Below, piece after piece: positions 8,621 through 17,468 of a DNA stretch of 64,000 bases (within the stretch, counting starts at the first letter, position 1; every line of letters begins with the position of its first letter). Under the pieces are notes generated by a model. The model was given only the letters and a program-made list of their open reading frames with translations, was not told the origin of the DNA and ran no database searches. The stretch spans positions 1 through 64,000 of the forward strand of contig JACRBJ010000087.1 of the NCBI GenBank assembly GCA_016234555.1. Reading direction: 5' to 3'. Source of the stretch: Chloroflexota bacterium. GTDB lineage: Bacteria > Chloroflexota > Anaerolineae > Anaerolineales > Villigracilaceae. The position numbers and the translations under genes are program-made.

Positions 8621-10219
8621 ATGAATCAAAACGATACCCAAAAAGCAATTGAAAGCGGCAAGACTGTTCTTGGTATTGAGTTTGGCTCGACACGCATCAA
8701 GGCAGTGCTGATCGGCGGGGATCATGCGCCGATTGCGTCGGGAAGCCACGAGTGGGAAAACCGATACGAGAACGGTGTCTGGACCTACAGCCTCGAGGAC
8801 GTGTGGGCAGGCTTGCAGGAAAGCTATCGGAACCTTGCCAAAGAGGTTGCTGCGAAGTACGGCGTTTCGCTCAAGACGTTTGGCGCCATCGGTTTCAGCG
8901 GCATGATGCACGGCTACATGGCGTTCGACAAGGACGGGAATTTACTCGCTCCGTTTCGCACGTGGCGAAACACCATTACAGGACAGGCGGCAAAGAAACT
9001 CACCAAGTTGTTCCAATTCAACATTCCCCAGCGGTGGAGCATTGCTCATCTGTACCAGGCAATTTTGAACAAGGAACCCCACGTCAAGAACATCAGTCAT
9101 CAGACCACGCTGGCGGGTTATGTCCATTGGAAATTGACGGGACAGAAGGTGATGGGGATTGGCGAGGCTTCGGGCATGTTCCCGATCAACAGCAAGACCA
9201 ATGACTACGACAAAGGCATGATGAAGTTGTTCAATGAACAGCTCAAAGCCAAAAAGCTCCCGTGGAAGTTGCAGGATATTCTGCCCAAAGTCCTGATGGC
9301 AGGAGATGCCGCCGGCACGCTGACCGAGGAAGGCGCAAAACTGCTCGATCCTACGGGACAGTTGGGAGCAGGCATCCCACTCTGTCCGCCCGAAGGTGAT
9401 GCGGGCACAGGCATGGTTGCCACCAACAGCGTTGCTGTGCGGACAGGCAACGTCTCTGCTGGGACCTCGGTCTTTGCCATGATCGTTTTGGAAAAGCCGC
9501 TCTCGAAGCTGTACACTGAAATCGACATGGTGACCACGCCCAGCGGTAAACCCGTGGCGATGGTCCACAGCAACAATTGCACGTCCGACCTCAATGCGTG
9601 GGTGGATTTGTTCCAGGAGTTCACCAAAGCCTTGGGCGTGGACGTGAGCGAATCGAAGCTGTTTGAAATGCTCTACAAGCAGGGACTTGCGGGCGATGCT
9701 GACGCAGGCGGACTGCTCGCCTACAATTATGTTTCGGGCGAGCACCTCACACATCTCGAAGAGGGACGTCCCCTGTTTGTCCGTACTCCCGAAAGCAAGT
9801 TCACACTGGCGAACTTCATGCGCGCGCATTTGTTCTCATCGCTTGGCGCGTTGAAGATTGGCTTGGGCATCTTCGAGAAGGAGAAGGTCAAGATCGACCA
9901 GGTTCTCGGTCACGGCGGATTCTTCAAGACGAAGGAAGTCGGTCAGCGGATGATGGCGGCGGCGATGAATGTTCCCGTTTCGGTGATGGAGACGGCGGGC
10001 GAAGGTGGCGCGTGGGGCATTGCCCTGCTGGCGGCCTACATGTTGCAGAAGTCAAACGGCGAACCCTTGGAAACCTACCTCTCGAACAAGGTCTTCGCGG
10101 GCGAGAAAGGCTCAACCATCGCGCCAGACCAAAAGGACGTGGAAGGCTTTGCGATATTCATGGAACGCTACAAAAAGGGACTCGTCATCGAGCGAGCCGC
10201 TGTGGATGGGTTGAAGTAG
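8621..10219 (+). CDS. FGGY-family carbohydrate kinase, probable L-ribulokinase
   Basis: A 532-residue kinase with the two-domain FGGY/ASKHA fold. The N-terminal phosphate motif is LGIEFGSTRIKA (about 17-28), a sugar-site segment is GFSGMMHGYMAFD (91-103), and the C-terminal adenosine region has GHGGFFKT and GEGGAWGIA. It lacks the usual AraB hallmarks and belongs to the divergent kinase group found beside araA and araD in several Gram-positive arabinose operons. No other kinase is present between here and araA/araD, so it most likely phosphorylates L-ribulose. Xylulokinase activity is the alternative. The ATG at 8621 has GGAG 6 bases upstream; a TTG 12 bases earlier is less likely. Confidence 0.83.
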   Translation: MNQNDTQKAIESGKTVLGIEFGSTRIKAVLIGGDHAPIASGSHEWENRYENGVWTYSLEDVWAGLQESYRNLAKEVAAKYGVSLKTFGAIGFSGMMHGYMAFDKDGNLLAPFRTWRNTITGQAAKKLTKLFQFNIPQRWSIAHLYQAILNKEPHVKNISHQTTLAGYVHWKLTGQKVMGIGEASGMFPINSKTNDYDKGMMKLFNEQLKAKKLPWKLQDILPKVLMAGDAAGTLTEEGAKLLDPTGQLGAGIPLCPPEGDAGTGMVATNSVAVRTGNVSAGTSVFAMIVLEKPLSKLYTEIDMVTTPSGKPVAMVHSNNCTSDLNAWVDLFQEFTKALGVDVSESKLFEMLYKQGLAGDADAGGLLAYNYVSGEHLTHLEEGRPLFVRTPESKFTLANFMRAHLFSSLGALKIGLGIFEKEKVKIDQVLGHGGFFKTKEVGQRMMAAAMNVPVSVMETAGEGGAWGIALLAAYMLQKSNGEPLETYLSNKVFAGEKGSTIAPDQKDVEGFAIFMERYKKGLVIERAAVDGLK

Positions 10220-10282
10220 GAACTTTTATAGTCAACTTTACAGTGATTGGAAACGAGAATTTACAGGTATGGAGTCGAGAAA

Positions 10283-10861
10283 ATGAAAAGCATAACAACC
10301 CATCTCAAATTGGGCGTATTGGTTGTTCTTTTGACCAGTCTGCTGTTGACCGCCTGCGGCGCGCCAAGCCCAACACCGACGGCGAAGCCAAAACATACGC
10401 CAGTCCCAACCCAGGAGTGGGACTGGTTCAACATGGAGTTGACCGACGCGGTGACTGGCGAGACCTTCACCATGAACGACTATGCGGGCAAGGTAGTGCT
10501 GGTCGAGACCATGGCGATGTGGTGTCCCAACTGTCTTGTCCAGGCGGGCGAGGTGAGAAAACTGCATGAACTGCTCGGCAATCCCGAGGATTTGGTTTCA
10601 GTCAGCTTGGATGTCGATCTCAACGAGGATGAAGCCTCCCTCAAGCAGTATGTGCAGGAGTATGGCTTTGAGTGGCATTTCGCGGTTGCCCCGCTGGAGG
10701 TTGCCCGTTCGCTGGGCAATTTATACACCGCTCAATATTTGAATCCGCCGCTTTCGCCCATGCTGGTGATCGACCGCGACGGGAACGTGCATCATCTTGA
10801 GTATGGAAGAAAGACCGCGGAAACGCTTCAAAAAGTCGTTGAGCCGTTCCTGACTCCCTGA
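10283..10861 (+). CDS. TlpA-like thioredoxin-fold lipoprotein
   Basis: A 192-residue predicted membrane-anchored thiol-disulfide protein. The signal peptide ends in a lipobox with Cys25 (LLTACG), followed by a Pro/Thr-rich linker (about 28-45). The thioredoxin-like domain has the active site WCPNC (Cys81, Cys84) and a late cis-Pro region LSPMLVID. The ATG at 10283 follows GGAGTCGAG and starts the signal peptide. The stop is 2 bases from the start of the CcdA gene, so the two are an operon pair: CcdA can pass electrons across the membrane to this protein. Its placement between the kinase and araD is unusual. Confidence 0.85.
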   Translation: MKSITTHLKLGVLVVLLTSLLLTACGAPSPTPTAKPKHTPVPTQEWDWFNMELTDAVTGETFTMNDYAGKVVLVETMAMWCPNCLVQAGEVRKLHELLGNPEDLVSVSLDVDLNEDEASLKQYVQEYGFEWHFAVAPLEVARSLGNLYTAQYLNPPLSPMLVIDRDGNVHHLEYGRKTAETLQKVVEPFLTP

Positions 10862-10863
10862 CC

Positions 10864-11529
10864 ATGGACACCCTGCTCACCTCCTTCACGCTTGGCTTGC
10901 TGGCTACCGCCAGCCCGTGTGTCCTGCCGCTCTATCCGGGATTCCTGGCATATCTAAGTGGACAGTCTGAGAGCGGGAGCTCACGGCGGTATTTTCTTGG
11001 TTTGTTCGTGCTTGCCGGTACGCTGACCATGATGCTTGCACTGGGAGGGCTGATCGCCTTCCTGTCCGTGCCGATTGGCAGGGTTCTGGTTTACCTGATT
11101 CCGCTGGCGGATATCCTGATCCTCCTCCTGGGCGTCCTGCTCTTGCTCGATGTTAATCCATTCAAGCGTCTGCCGCAGATTCAAATGCCGCTTTTGAGTC
11201 ACCCGTTCCTCAATGCCTACGTCTACGGGTTGCTCTATGGACCGATAGCCCTTCCGTGTTCCGGTCCGCTGGTGGTGAGCATTTTTGCGCTCTCCTTTAC
11301 GATGGGCGAGGCGTTTGATAAGCTTTGGGCCTTTTTGTGGTTTGGGCTTGGTTTTGGCGCTCCCTTGTTGGTACTTTCATTTCTTTCGGGCGCGCTCCAG
11401 CGGCAGTTGACGACGCTTTTCGCCCGGCGCAGCAGGTTGATCAACGTGATTGGCGGCTTGCTGTTGGTTGGTATCGCGGTCTATGACCTCGTTACAAACT
11501 GGAAAATGTTACAGATATTCAATGCGTAA
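10864..11529 (+). CDS. ccdA: CcdA-type transmembrane thiol-electron transporter
   Basis: A 221-residue polytopic protein of the CcdA/DsbD-beta family, with about six transmembrane helices. The two redox cysteines expected in helices 1 and 4 are visible as SPCVLPLYPGF (Cys19) and LPCSGP (Cys132). The family moves reducing equivalents from cytoplasmic thioredoxin to extracytoplasmic thiol proteins. It is coupled to the TlpA-like lipoprotein gene just upstream, its probable client. Nothing nearby encodes cytochrome c maturation, so the client may instead be general envelope disulfide reduction. Confidence 0.87.
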   Translation: MDTLLTSFTLGLLATASPCVLPLYPGFLAYLSGQSESGSSRRYFLGLFVLAGTLTMMLALGGLIAFLSVPIGRVLVYLIPLADILILLLGVLLLLDVNPFKRLPQIQMPLLSHPFLNAYVYGLLYGPIALPCSGPLVVSIFALSFTMGEAFDKLWAFLWFGLGFGAPLLVLSFLSGALQRQLTTLFARRSRLINVIGGLLLVGIAVYDLVTNWKMLQIFNA

Positions 11530-11551
11530 AATGGAAGGATTGAAATAAAAC

Positions 11552-12247
11552 ATGTTGGAACAATTGAAGGAACAGGTATTTCAGGCAAATCTATTGCTCC
11601 CCAGGCATGGACTTGTCACCTTCACCTGGGGAAACGTGTCGGGTATCGACCGTGAGCAGGGGCTGGTGGTCATCAAACCTTCGGGCGTTTCCTATGAGGA
11701 GATGAAAGCCGAGGATATGGTCGTCGTGGAATTGGAGACCATGAAAAAGGTCGAGGGAAGCCTAAAACCTTCCTCTGATACGGCGACTCACATCGAACTT
11801 TATAAAGCCTTCCCCAACGTCGGTGGCATTGTCCACACCCACAGCCGCTGGGCAACGACCTTCGCGCAGGCGGGACGCAGCATCATGGCGCTCGGCACAA
11901 CGCATGGCGATTACTTCTACGGTAGAATTCCTTGCACCCGGAAGATGACAAAAGCCGAGATCGAAGGCGAATATGAAAAAGAAACAGGGTTGGTTATAAA
12001 GGAAACTTTCCAGGGAAAGAATCCAGATGCCGTTCCCGCGGTTCTTGTTTACAGCCACGGTCCCTTTGCATGGGGAAAAGACCCCATGGATGCCGTCCAC
12101 AACGCCGTGGTATTGGAAGAGGTTGCATTCATGAACTTCCATACCCTGGTGCTTACGCCGGAGATTCCGTCCATGCAGCAGGAATTATTGGATAAGCATT
12201 ACCTGCGAAAGCACGGCGCAAACGCCTATTATGGGCAGACAAAATGA
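11552..12247 (+). CDS. araD: L-ribulose-5-phosphate 4-epimerase
   Basis: A 231-residue class II aldolase-family enzyme that interconverts L-ribulose 5-phosphate and D-xylulose 5-phosphate. It follows the E. coli AraD pattern nearly throughout: LVTFTWGNVSG, IKPSGVSYE, KPSSDTATH, the zinc-binding HTHS (His95, His97), GTTHGDYFYG, IPCTRKM, the third zinc His in YSHGPFAWGK, and LDKHYLRKHG. Length matches the family. The GGAAGGA ribosome binding site lies slightly far from the ATG. It sits between the CcdA gene and araA, completing the arabinose pathway. Confidence 0.95.
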   Translation: MLEQLKEQVFQANLLLPRHGLVTFTWGNVSGIDREQGLVVIKPSGVSYEEMKAEDMVVVELETMKKVEGSLKPSSDTATHIELYKAFPNVGGIVHTHSRWATTFAQAGRSIMALGTTHGDYFYGRIPCTRKMTKAEIEGEYEKETGLVIKETFQGKNPDAVPAVLVYSHGPFAWGKDPMDAVHNAVVLEEVAFMNFHTLVLTPEIPSMQQELLDKHYLRKHGANAYYGQTK

Positions 12248-12374
12248 CGATGGACGATAGACAATAAACCATGTATGGCGATCCCTTGTTCACATCTACA
12301 TCGACGCCAGTGCAGGTGTGAATAAATCGATAACGGTAAAAGATTTCAAAAGAGATAAATAAGGAGATGTAATC

Positions 12375-13880
12375 ATGATTGACTTGAAACAATATGAAGT
12401 TTGGTTCGTGACTGGAAGCCAGCACCTCTATGGACCCAAGACTCTCGAAACCGTGGCGGAGCATTCGCGCGAAATCGCCGCCGCGCTTACCGCATCGAAG
12501 CACATGCCGATGAAGGTGGTCTTCAAGCCCGTGTTGACCACGCCCGACGCCATCCGCGATTTGTGCCTCGAAGCCAATTCTGCGAAGAACTGCATCGGAC
12601 TCATCACCTGGATGCACACCTTCTCGCCCGCCAAGATGTGGATTGCGGGACTGAACCTCCTGAAGAAGCCGTTTGCGCATTTGCACACGCAGTACAACCG
12701 CGAAATCCCCTGGGCTGAGATCGACATGAACTTCATGAATCTCAACCAGGCGGCGCACGGCGACCGTGAGTTTGGATTCATCGGCAGCCGCCTGCGCCTT
12801 GACCGCAAGGTGGTGGTTGGTCACTGGCAGGACGACGACGTGCAGGCGAAGCTGGGTTCGTGGGCACGCGTCGCAGCCGCCTGGGCGGACTGGCAGGGAG
12901 CAAAGGTCGCCCGTTTCGGCGACAACATGCGCGACGTTGCCGTCACCGAAGGCGACAAGGTCCAGGCGCAAATTCAGCTTGGGTACGATGTCTACGGCTA
13001 CGGGGTCGGGGATTTGGTCAAGGCTGTCAACGAAGCCAGCGATGCCGATGTCGAAAAGATGGTCAAGACCTATCTCGATGAATACGAGGTTTCTCCTGCC
13101 TTGAAGCCCGGCGGCGACAAACATGCCTCCCTGCGCGAAGGCGCGCGCATCGAAGTTGGGATGCGCAACTTCCTCGAAGCTGGCAATTTCAAAGCCTTCA
13201 CCACCACCTTCGAGGATTTGCACGGACTTGCTCAACTGCCCGGTCTGGCTGTCCAGCGTTTGATGCGCGACGGTTACGGTTTCGGCGCGGAAGGCGACTG
13301 GAAGACCTCAGCCCTCGTCCGCGCGATGAAGGTGATGGGCGACGGCTTGAAGGGCGGCGTCAGCTTTATGGAAGATTACACCTACCACTTTAGCGCCAGC
13401 GGCGACAAGGTCCTCGGCGCGCACATGCTCGAAATTTGTGAATCGATTGCATCAAGCAAGCCCAAGCTCGAAATCCTGCCGCTTTCGATTGGCGGCAAGG
13501 CTGATCCCGTCCGCCTGATCTTCGACTCGAACACGGGACCCGCCATCGGCGCGTCCATGATGCACATGGGCGGACGCTTCCGCATGGTTGCCAACGTCGT
13601 GGACGTCGTCCCAACCGACGCGCCGCTTCCAAATCTGCCCGTTGCCCGCGCCCTCTGGCTGCCGCGTCCCAACCTCAAGGTTGCCGCCGCCGCGTGGATC
13701 TATGCCGGCGGAGCGCATCACACCAGTTTCAGTTACACGGTCACAGCTGAGCAGTTACAGGACTTTGCCGAGATGGCTGGCATCGAGTTCATGGTCATCG
13801 ACGAAAACACCCGTGTGGATGAATTCAAAGACAAGCTGCGCTGGAACGACCTTTACTACCATTTGAGCAAAGGAATATAA
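12375..13880 (+). CDS. araA: L-arabinose isomerase
   Basis: A 501-residue cytosolic enzyme converting L-arabinose to L-ribulose. The opening EVWFVTGSQHLYG is diagnostic of the family. The manganese-site and catalytic region is seen in GVSFMEDYTYHF and in the C-terminal GGAHHTSFSY. Length is the normal 500. The ATG at 12375 has a strong AAGGAGATG upstream. The 127-base gap after araD contains no gene, only a weak inverted repeat of TTCACA and TGTGAA (12289-12322). A clear terminator hairpin follows the stop. Confidence 0.97.
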   Translation: MIDLKQYEVWFVTGSQHLYGPKTLETVAEHSREIAAALTASKHMPMKVVFKPVLTTPDAIRDLCLEANSAKNCIGLITWMHTFSPAKMWIAGLNLLKKPFAHLHTQYNREIPWAEIDMNFMNLNQAAHGDREFGFIGSRLRLDRKVVVGHWQDDDVQAKLGSWARVAAAWADWQGAKVARFGDNMRDVAVTEGDKVQAQIQLGYDVYGYGVGDLVKAVNEASDADVEKMVKTYLDEYEVSPALKPGGDKHASLREGARIEVGMRNFLEAGNFKAFTTTFEDLHGLAQLPGLAVQRLMRDGYGFGAEGDWKTSALVRAMKVMGDGLKGGVSFMEDYTYHFSASGDKVLGAHMLEICESIASSKPKLEILPLSIGGKADPVRLIFDSNTGPAIGASMMHMGGRFRMVANVVDVVPTDAPLPNLPVARALWLPRPNLKVAAAAWIYAGGAHHTSFSYTVTAEQLQDFAEMAGIEFMVIDENTRVDEFKDKLRWNDLYYHLSKGI

Positions 13881-13888
13881 GAGATTGT

Positions 13889-13911
13889 AGGGGCGGGGTA
13901 ATCCCGCCCCT
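13889..13911 (+). terminator. GC-rich hairpin after araA
   Basis: AGGGGCGGG (13889-13897) pairs with CCCGCCCCT (13903-13911) around a GTAAT loop, just after the araA stop, followed by TTTCG. It is a plausible intrinsic terminator, and its GGGGCGGG...CCCGCCCC form also matches the short mobile palindromes seen elsewhere in the window. Confidence 0.65.
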
Positions 13912-13914
13912 TTC

Positions 13915-13946
13915 GCTCAATCGGGGGGCTTAGCCCACGATTGAGC
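13915..13946. repeat. Palindromic repeat with GGGGGCTTAGCCC core
   Basis: GCTCAATCG (13915-13923) and CGATTGAGC (13938-13946) flank a GGGGGCTTAGCCCA core. The same architecture, with a GCTCCATCG arm, recurs at 40263-40293, so this is one member of a dispersed palindrome family. It lies between araA and the aldo/keto reductase gene, immediately behind another hairpin. Confidence 0.7.
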
Positions 13947-13962
13947 TGTGAAAGGATAAATC

Positions 13963-14946
13963 ATGCAATATCGTGAACTTGGGCGAACGGGCTGGAAAGT
14001 TTCCACCGTTTCCTTTGGAGCTTGGGCAATCGGCGGCTCGTGGGGCAATGTGGATGACAAAGACTCGCTTGCCGCATTGCACCGTTCCATCGACTTGGGT
14101 GTCAACTTCATTGACACTGCCGACGTGTATGGCGATGGTCGCTCGGAGCGGCTGGTGGCGCAACTCCGTAAGGAGCGCAAGGAAACCATCTACGTGGCAA
14201 CCAAAGCCGGGCGGAGACTCGATCCGCATGTGGCTGGCGGATACAACCGCGTCAACCTCACGGCTTTCGTCGAGCGCAGTCTGAAGAATCTTGACACCGA
14301 AGCCATTGACCTCCTCCAATTGCACTGCCCGCCGACCGAAGTCTTTTACATGCCCGAAACTTTTGGCGTGCTGGATGATCTGGTCAAGGCTGGCAAACTG
14401 CGCCATTACGGCGTCAGCGTGGAAAAGGTGGAAGAGGCGCTCAAAGCCATCGAATATCCCAACGTGCAGACCGTGCAGATCATCTTCAACATCTTCCGAC
14501 AGCGACCTGCTGAGCTTTTTTTCAAGGAAGCCCTTCGACGCAAAATTGGCATTCTGGCTCGCGTCCCCCTCGCCAGCGGAATGTTGACCGGCAAACTGAC
14601 AGCGAAATCCACCTTCGAGGCTGATGACCATCGCGCCTTCAATCGTCACGGCGAATCATTCGACCGCGGCGAGACCTTCTCCGGTGTGGATTACGAAACC
14701 GGCTTGAAAGCTGTGGACGAACTCCGCGCGCTCCTGCCTGACGGCTGGTCGATGCCTCAATTTGCCCTGCGCTGGATTTTGATGTTCGACGCCGTCACCT
14801 GCACCATCCCCGGAGCGAAGAACCCAACCCAGGCGGAGGACAACATCAAAGCCGCCGACCTGCCCGCGCTGGATTCTGTCACGATGGAAAAAGTCCGCGC
14901 GATTTACGATGCCCGCATCCGTGACCTGGTTCACAACTACTGGTAA
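13963..14946 (+). CDS. Aldo/keto reductase
   Basis: A 327-residue NADPH-type aldo/keto reductase with a TIM-barrel fold. The full catalytic tetrad can be placed: Asp51, Tyr56 (DTADVYGDG), Lys81 (ATKAGRR) and His121 (LLQLHCPP). The N-terminus MQYRELGRTGWKVS is typical of the YhdN/YajO-like branch. It has a good AAAGGA site 7 bases from the ATG and lies 6 bases before the next gene. Substrates may be aldehydes or aldoses; the operon suggests a pentose or its derivative. Confidence 0.9.
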   Translation: MQYRELGRTGWKVSTVSFGAWAIGGSWGNVDDKDSLAALHRSIDLGVNFIDTADVYGDGRSERLVAQLRKERKETIYVATKAGRRLDPHVAGGYNRVNLTAFVERSLKNLDTEAIDLLQLHCPPTEVFYMPETFGVLDDLVKAGKLRHYGVSVEKVEEALKAIEYPNVQTVQIIFNIFRQRPAELFFKEALRRKIGILARVPLASGMLTGKLTAKSTFEADDHRAFNRHGESFDRGETFSGVDYETGLKAVDELRALLPDGWSMPQFALRWILMFDAVTCTIPGAKNPTQAEDNIKAADLPALDSVTMEKVRAIYDARIRDLVHNYW

Positions 14947-14952
14947 ATCATT

Positions 14953-15795
14953 ATGAACAAACGAATTTTGAAAAATGACTTTTTGCAAATCGAATACCTG
15001 ACCGATTGGATGCGCGTCGTGGGGTTGTCTCTGACTGGCAAGCCAAACCTGATGGCGGATGTCACCAGCCAGCCGCCGACGCCCACGCCGTACGGCGATT
15101 ATCTTTTCATCGGAGGGCATCGCCTGTGGCACGCTCCCGAAGACCTGCCACGCAGCTACATCCCCGATAACGAAACTTCCATCACCGAGCTGCCCGACGG
15201 CGTGATTCTGGAAAGCAAGACCGAGCCTGGCACGGGAATCCGCAAACAGATTGAAATTCGCCTCGCCGCCGACAAGCCGTCCGTCACGTTGACCCACACC
15301 CTCATCAACGATGGGATGTGGGCCGTGGAACTGGCTCCGTGGGCGATCACCCAGCTTAGGCTGGGTGGTACGGCCATCTTGCCCATGCCAGTTGGAAATT
15401 CCGACGCGGCAGGCTTGCTCCACAATCGACAGCTCTCACTCTGGCCCTACACCCACATGAATGATCCGCGTATGAAATGGGACGACAAATTTATCCTGTT
15501 CAAAGCAGATGCGTTGCCGCCCTTCAAGGTCGGCTACTTCAATCCGCACGGCTGGCTGGCGTATTGGCTGGACGGCGTTCTCTTCCGCAAGACTTTTGAT
15601 GCGTACGCCGATTTGCCCTATCCCGATAATAACTGCAACGCGGAAATGTATTGTGGCGAGCGGTTTGTAGAGTTGGAGAGCCTTGCCCCGCTCCTGCCGT
15701 TGGATCCCGGCGATTCCACAACTCACACCGAAAAGTGGGACCTCTTCACCGGTCTGGATGTTATGCCACAGGAAGTGCGGATAGCCTTGGGTTAG
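14953..15795 (+). CDS. Galactose-mutarotase-like protein (DUF4380-like)
   Basis: A 280-residue protein with the beta-rich pattern of the galactose-mutarotase superfamily. Segments that point there are the early HRLWHAPED, a central VELAPWAITQL and the C-terminal GDSTTHTEKWDLF, which resembles DUF4380 proteins. It contains no signal peptide or membrane segment. It follows the aldo/keto reductase by 6 bases with no clear ribosome binding site, suggesting coupling. A role in sugar anomer conversion or sugar binding is plausible in this operon but not shown. Confidence 0.65.
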   Translation: MNKRILKNDFLQIEYLTDWMRVVGLSLTGKPNLMADVTSQPPTPTPYGDYLFIGGHRLWHAPEDLPRSYIPDNETSITELPDGVILESKTEPGTGIRKQIEIRLAADKPSVTLTHTLINDGMWAVELAPWAITQLRLGGTAILPMPVGNSDAAGLLHNRQLSLWPYTHMNDPRMKWDDKFILFKADALPPFKVGYFNPHGWLAYWLDGVLFRKTFDAYADLPYPDNNCNAEMYCGERFVELESLAPLLPLDPGDSTTHTEKWDLFTGLDVMPQEVRIALG

Positions 15796-15798
15796 CGC

Positions 15799-15841
15799 GA
15801 AAAGTCCCTGCCGTCGTATTCTCGGTCTGGCAGGGATTTTC
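15799..15841 (+). terminator. Hairpin closing the arabinose enzyme block
   Basis: GAAAAGTCCCTGCC pairs with GGCAGGGATTTTC (core 805-812 with 829-836, one mismatch) around a 16-base loop, followed by a short T-run. It separates the metabolic genes from the regulatory genes that follow. Confidence 0.6.
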
Positions 15842-15863
15842 ATGCCCATATCAATAAGGTACA

Positions 15864-17447
15864 ATGACGCATATGCCTTACAAGGTTTTCTTTGTCGAAG
15901 ATGAAGTGGTGACCCGCGAAGGGATTCGTGACAACGTGGATTGGAAATCCAGCGGGTTTGAGTTTTGCGGCGAAGCTGCAGACGGCGAGATGGCGCTGCC
16001 CCTGTTACGCGCCGCCCAGCCCGATGTGCTCATCACCGACATCAAGATGCCTTTCATGGACGGATTGCAGTTGAGCAAGGTCGTCAGGGAGCGCATGCCC
16101 TGGGTCAAGATCATCATCCTCAGCGGGCACGATGAATTCGAGTACGCGCAGCAAGCCATCAAGCTGGGGGTGACCGATTATCTCCTGAAACCCGTCACCG
16201 TTCAAAAACTGCAAAGCACGCTTCAAAGCCTGATGACGCGGTTGGATCAGGAAAGGAAGGAACAGGAAGACCTGAAGAAGCTTCAGGAGCAGGTGGAGGA
16301 AAACAAGGCGGCGCTGCGCGAAAGGCTTTTGTTCAACCTGGTGGTTGGGATGGCATCTCCGACGGAGGTCATCGAGAAGGGGCAGATGCTGGGCCTGGAC
16401 CTGGTCGCCAGGCACTATCTGGTTGCCATCTTGAAGATCGAGCTGGGCGACCGTTCGGAACAGTATGATTACGACGAGTTCCAGCGGGTGCAGCGTGTCG
16501 TCATGCGGGTCGCTGAAAAAGACCCGGATGTTTTCCTGCTCAAGAGGGATTGGGGCGACCTGATCCTGGTTATGAAGGGAAATACCCCGGAATATCTCGA
16601 AGAAGAATGTGAACTGTTGCTGGCGCAGATTAAGCGGGCGGTTGCCAAGACCCATTATCAGGTTGTCATCGGCGCTGGAACGCCCAAAAAGCGGATCGCC
16701 GATATTTGCCAGTCGTTTGTCGAAGCCCTGGCAAATATCCAGAATTTAAATGGCAGTGGTAAATCCGGGCTAAATCAGGTTGTCGAACGGGCGGAATTGC
16801 TCAAGGTGGATAAAACGGCTTTTGAAAATTACCTGCACAGCGGCGCAAAGGACGGGTTTGGCGAATTCTTTGAAGCCCACCTCCGTCCAGTGGGCGAAAC
16901 GGCATTGAAGTCGAATTTGGTTAAAAACTATGTTTTTGTGGATGTCGTGCTGGCTGTTGCGAGGCTGGTCAAGGAACTGGGCGGCGAAGTGGATGAAGTT
17001 ATCCCGGAGTTGAATTCGATTGAAATGATCATGTCGAACGTCGCAACCATCGAACAAATGCGGGAACAGACTCAGAAGATTATCTGCAGGGCGCTGGCTT
17101 ATCGGGACAGTCATCCCCATGGACAGTACAAGGACCTGATCCGCCATGCGCGGGAGTACATCGAACGTCATTACACTGACCCTGAGCTTTCCCTCAATGT
17201 GGTGGCATCCCACGTCAACCTCAGCGCCAGTCATTTTAGCGTGGTGTTCAGCCAGGAGGTGGGTCAGACGTTCAAGGAGTACCTTATTGAGACCCGTATC
17301 AACAAGGCGAAGGAATTGCTGCGGATGACGTCGTTGCGCTCCGCCGACATCGCCTACCAGGTGGGATACAATGACCCGCATTATTTCAGCTCCGTCTTCA
17401 AGAAAAATACCGGTCTTACACCCATGGAATTCCGGGCCAGGATCTAA
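15864..17447 (+). CDS. YesN-type response regulator (receiver plus AraC HTH)
   Basis: A 527-residue transcription factor. The receiver domain has acidic residues in FFVEDE, the phosphoacceptor Asp59 (LITDIKMP) and the Lys of LLKPV. A coiled-coil stretch (about 125-155) and a middle domain follow. The C-terminal 100 residues hold a double helix-turn-helix of AraC type (LSLNVVASHVNLSASHFS and SADIAYQVGYNDPHYFSSVFKK). It is paired with the YesM kinase downstream and should control the sugar genes on either side. A second ATG at 15873 is possible; TACAAT at 15859-15864 lies 7 bases before it and would make that transcript leaderless. Confidence 0.9.
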   Translation: MTHMPYKVFFVEDEVVTREGIRDNVDWKSSGFEFCGEAADGEMALPLLRAAQPDVLITDIKMPFMDGLQLSKVVRERMPWVKIIILSGHDEFEYAQQAIKLGVTDYLLKPVTVQKLQSTLQSLMTRLDQERKEQEDLKKLQEQVEENKAALRERLLFNLVVGMASPTEVIEKGQMLGLDLVARHYLVAILKIELGDRSEQYDYDEFQRVQRVVMRVAEKDPDVFLLKRDWGDLILVMKGNTPEYLEEECELLLAQIKRAVAKTHYQVVIGAGTPKKRIADICQSFVEALANIQNLNGSGKSGLNQVVERAELLKVDKTAFENYLHSGAKDGFGEFFEAHLRPVGETALKSNLVKNYVFVDVVLAVARLVKELGGEVDEVIPELNSIEMIMSNVATIEQMREQTQKIICRALAYRDSHPHGQYKDLIRHAREYIERHYTDPELSLNVVASHVNLSASHFSVVFSQEVGQTFKEYLIETRINKAKELLRMTSLRSADIAYQVGYNDPHYFSSVFKKNTGLTPMEFRARI

Positions 17448-17468
17448 TCATATGCGCGGGAGAGCATC

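Noticed and set aside
12289..12322. TTCACA...TGTGAA inverted repeat upstream of araA
   Set aside because: Only 6-bp arms with a 22-base spacer; too weak to call an operator.
12153..13235. A 360-codon - strand frame opposite araD and araA
   Set aside because: Opposite two strongly conserved enzymes and without recognisable domain or ribosome binding site.
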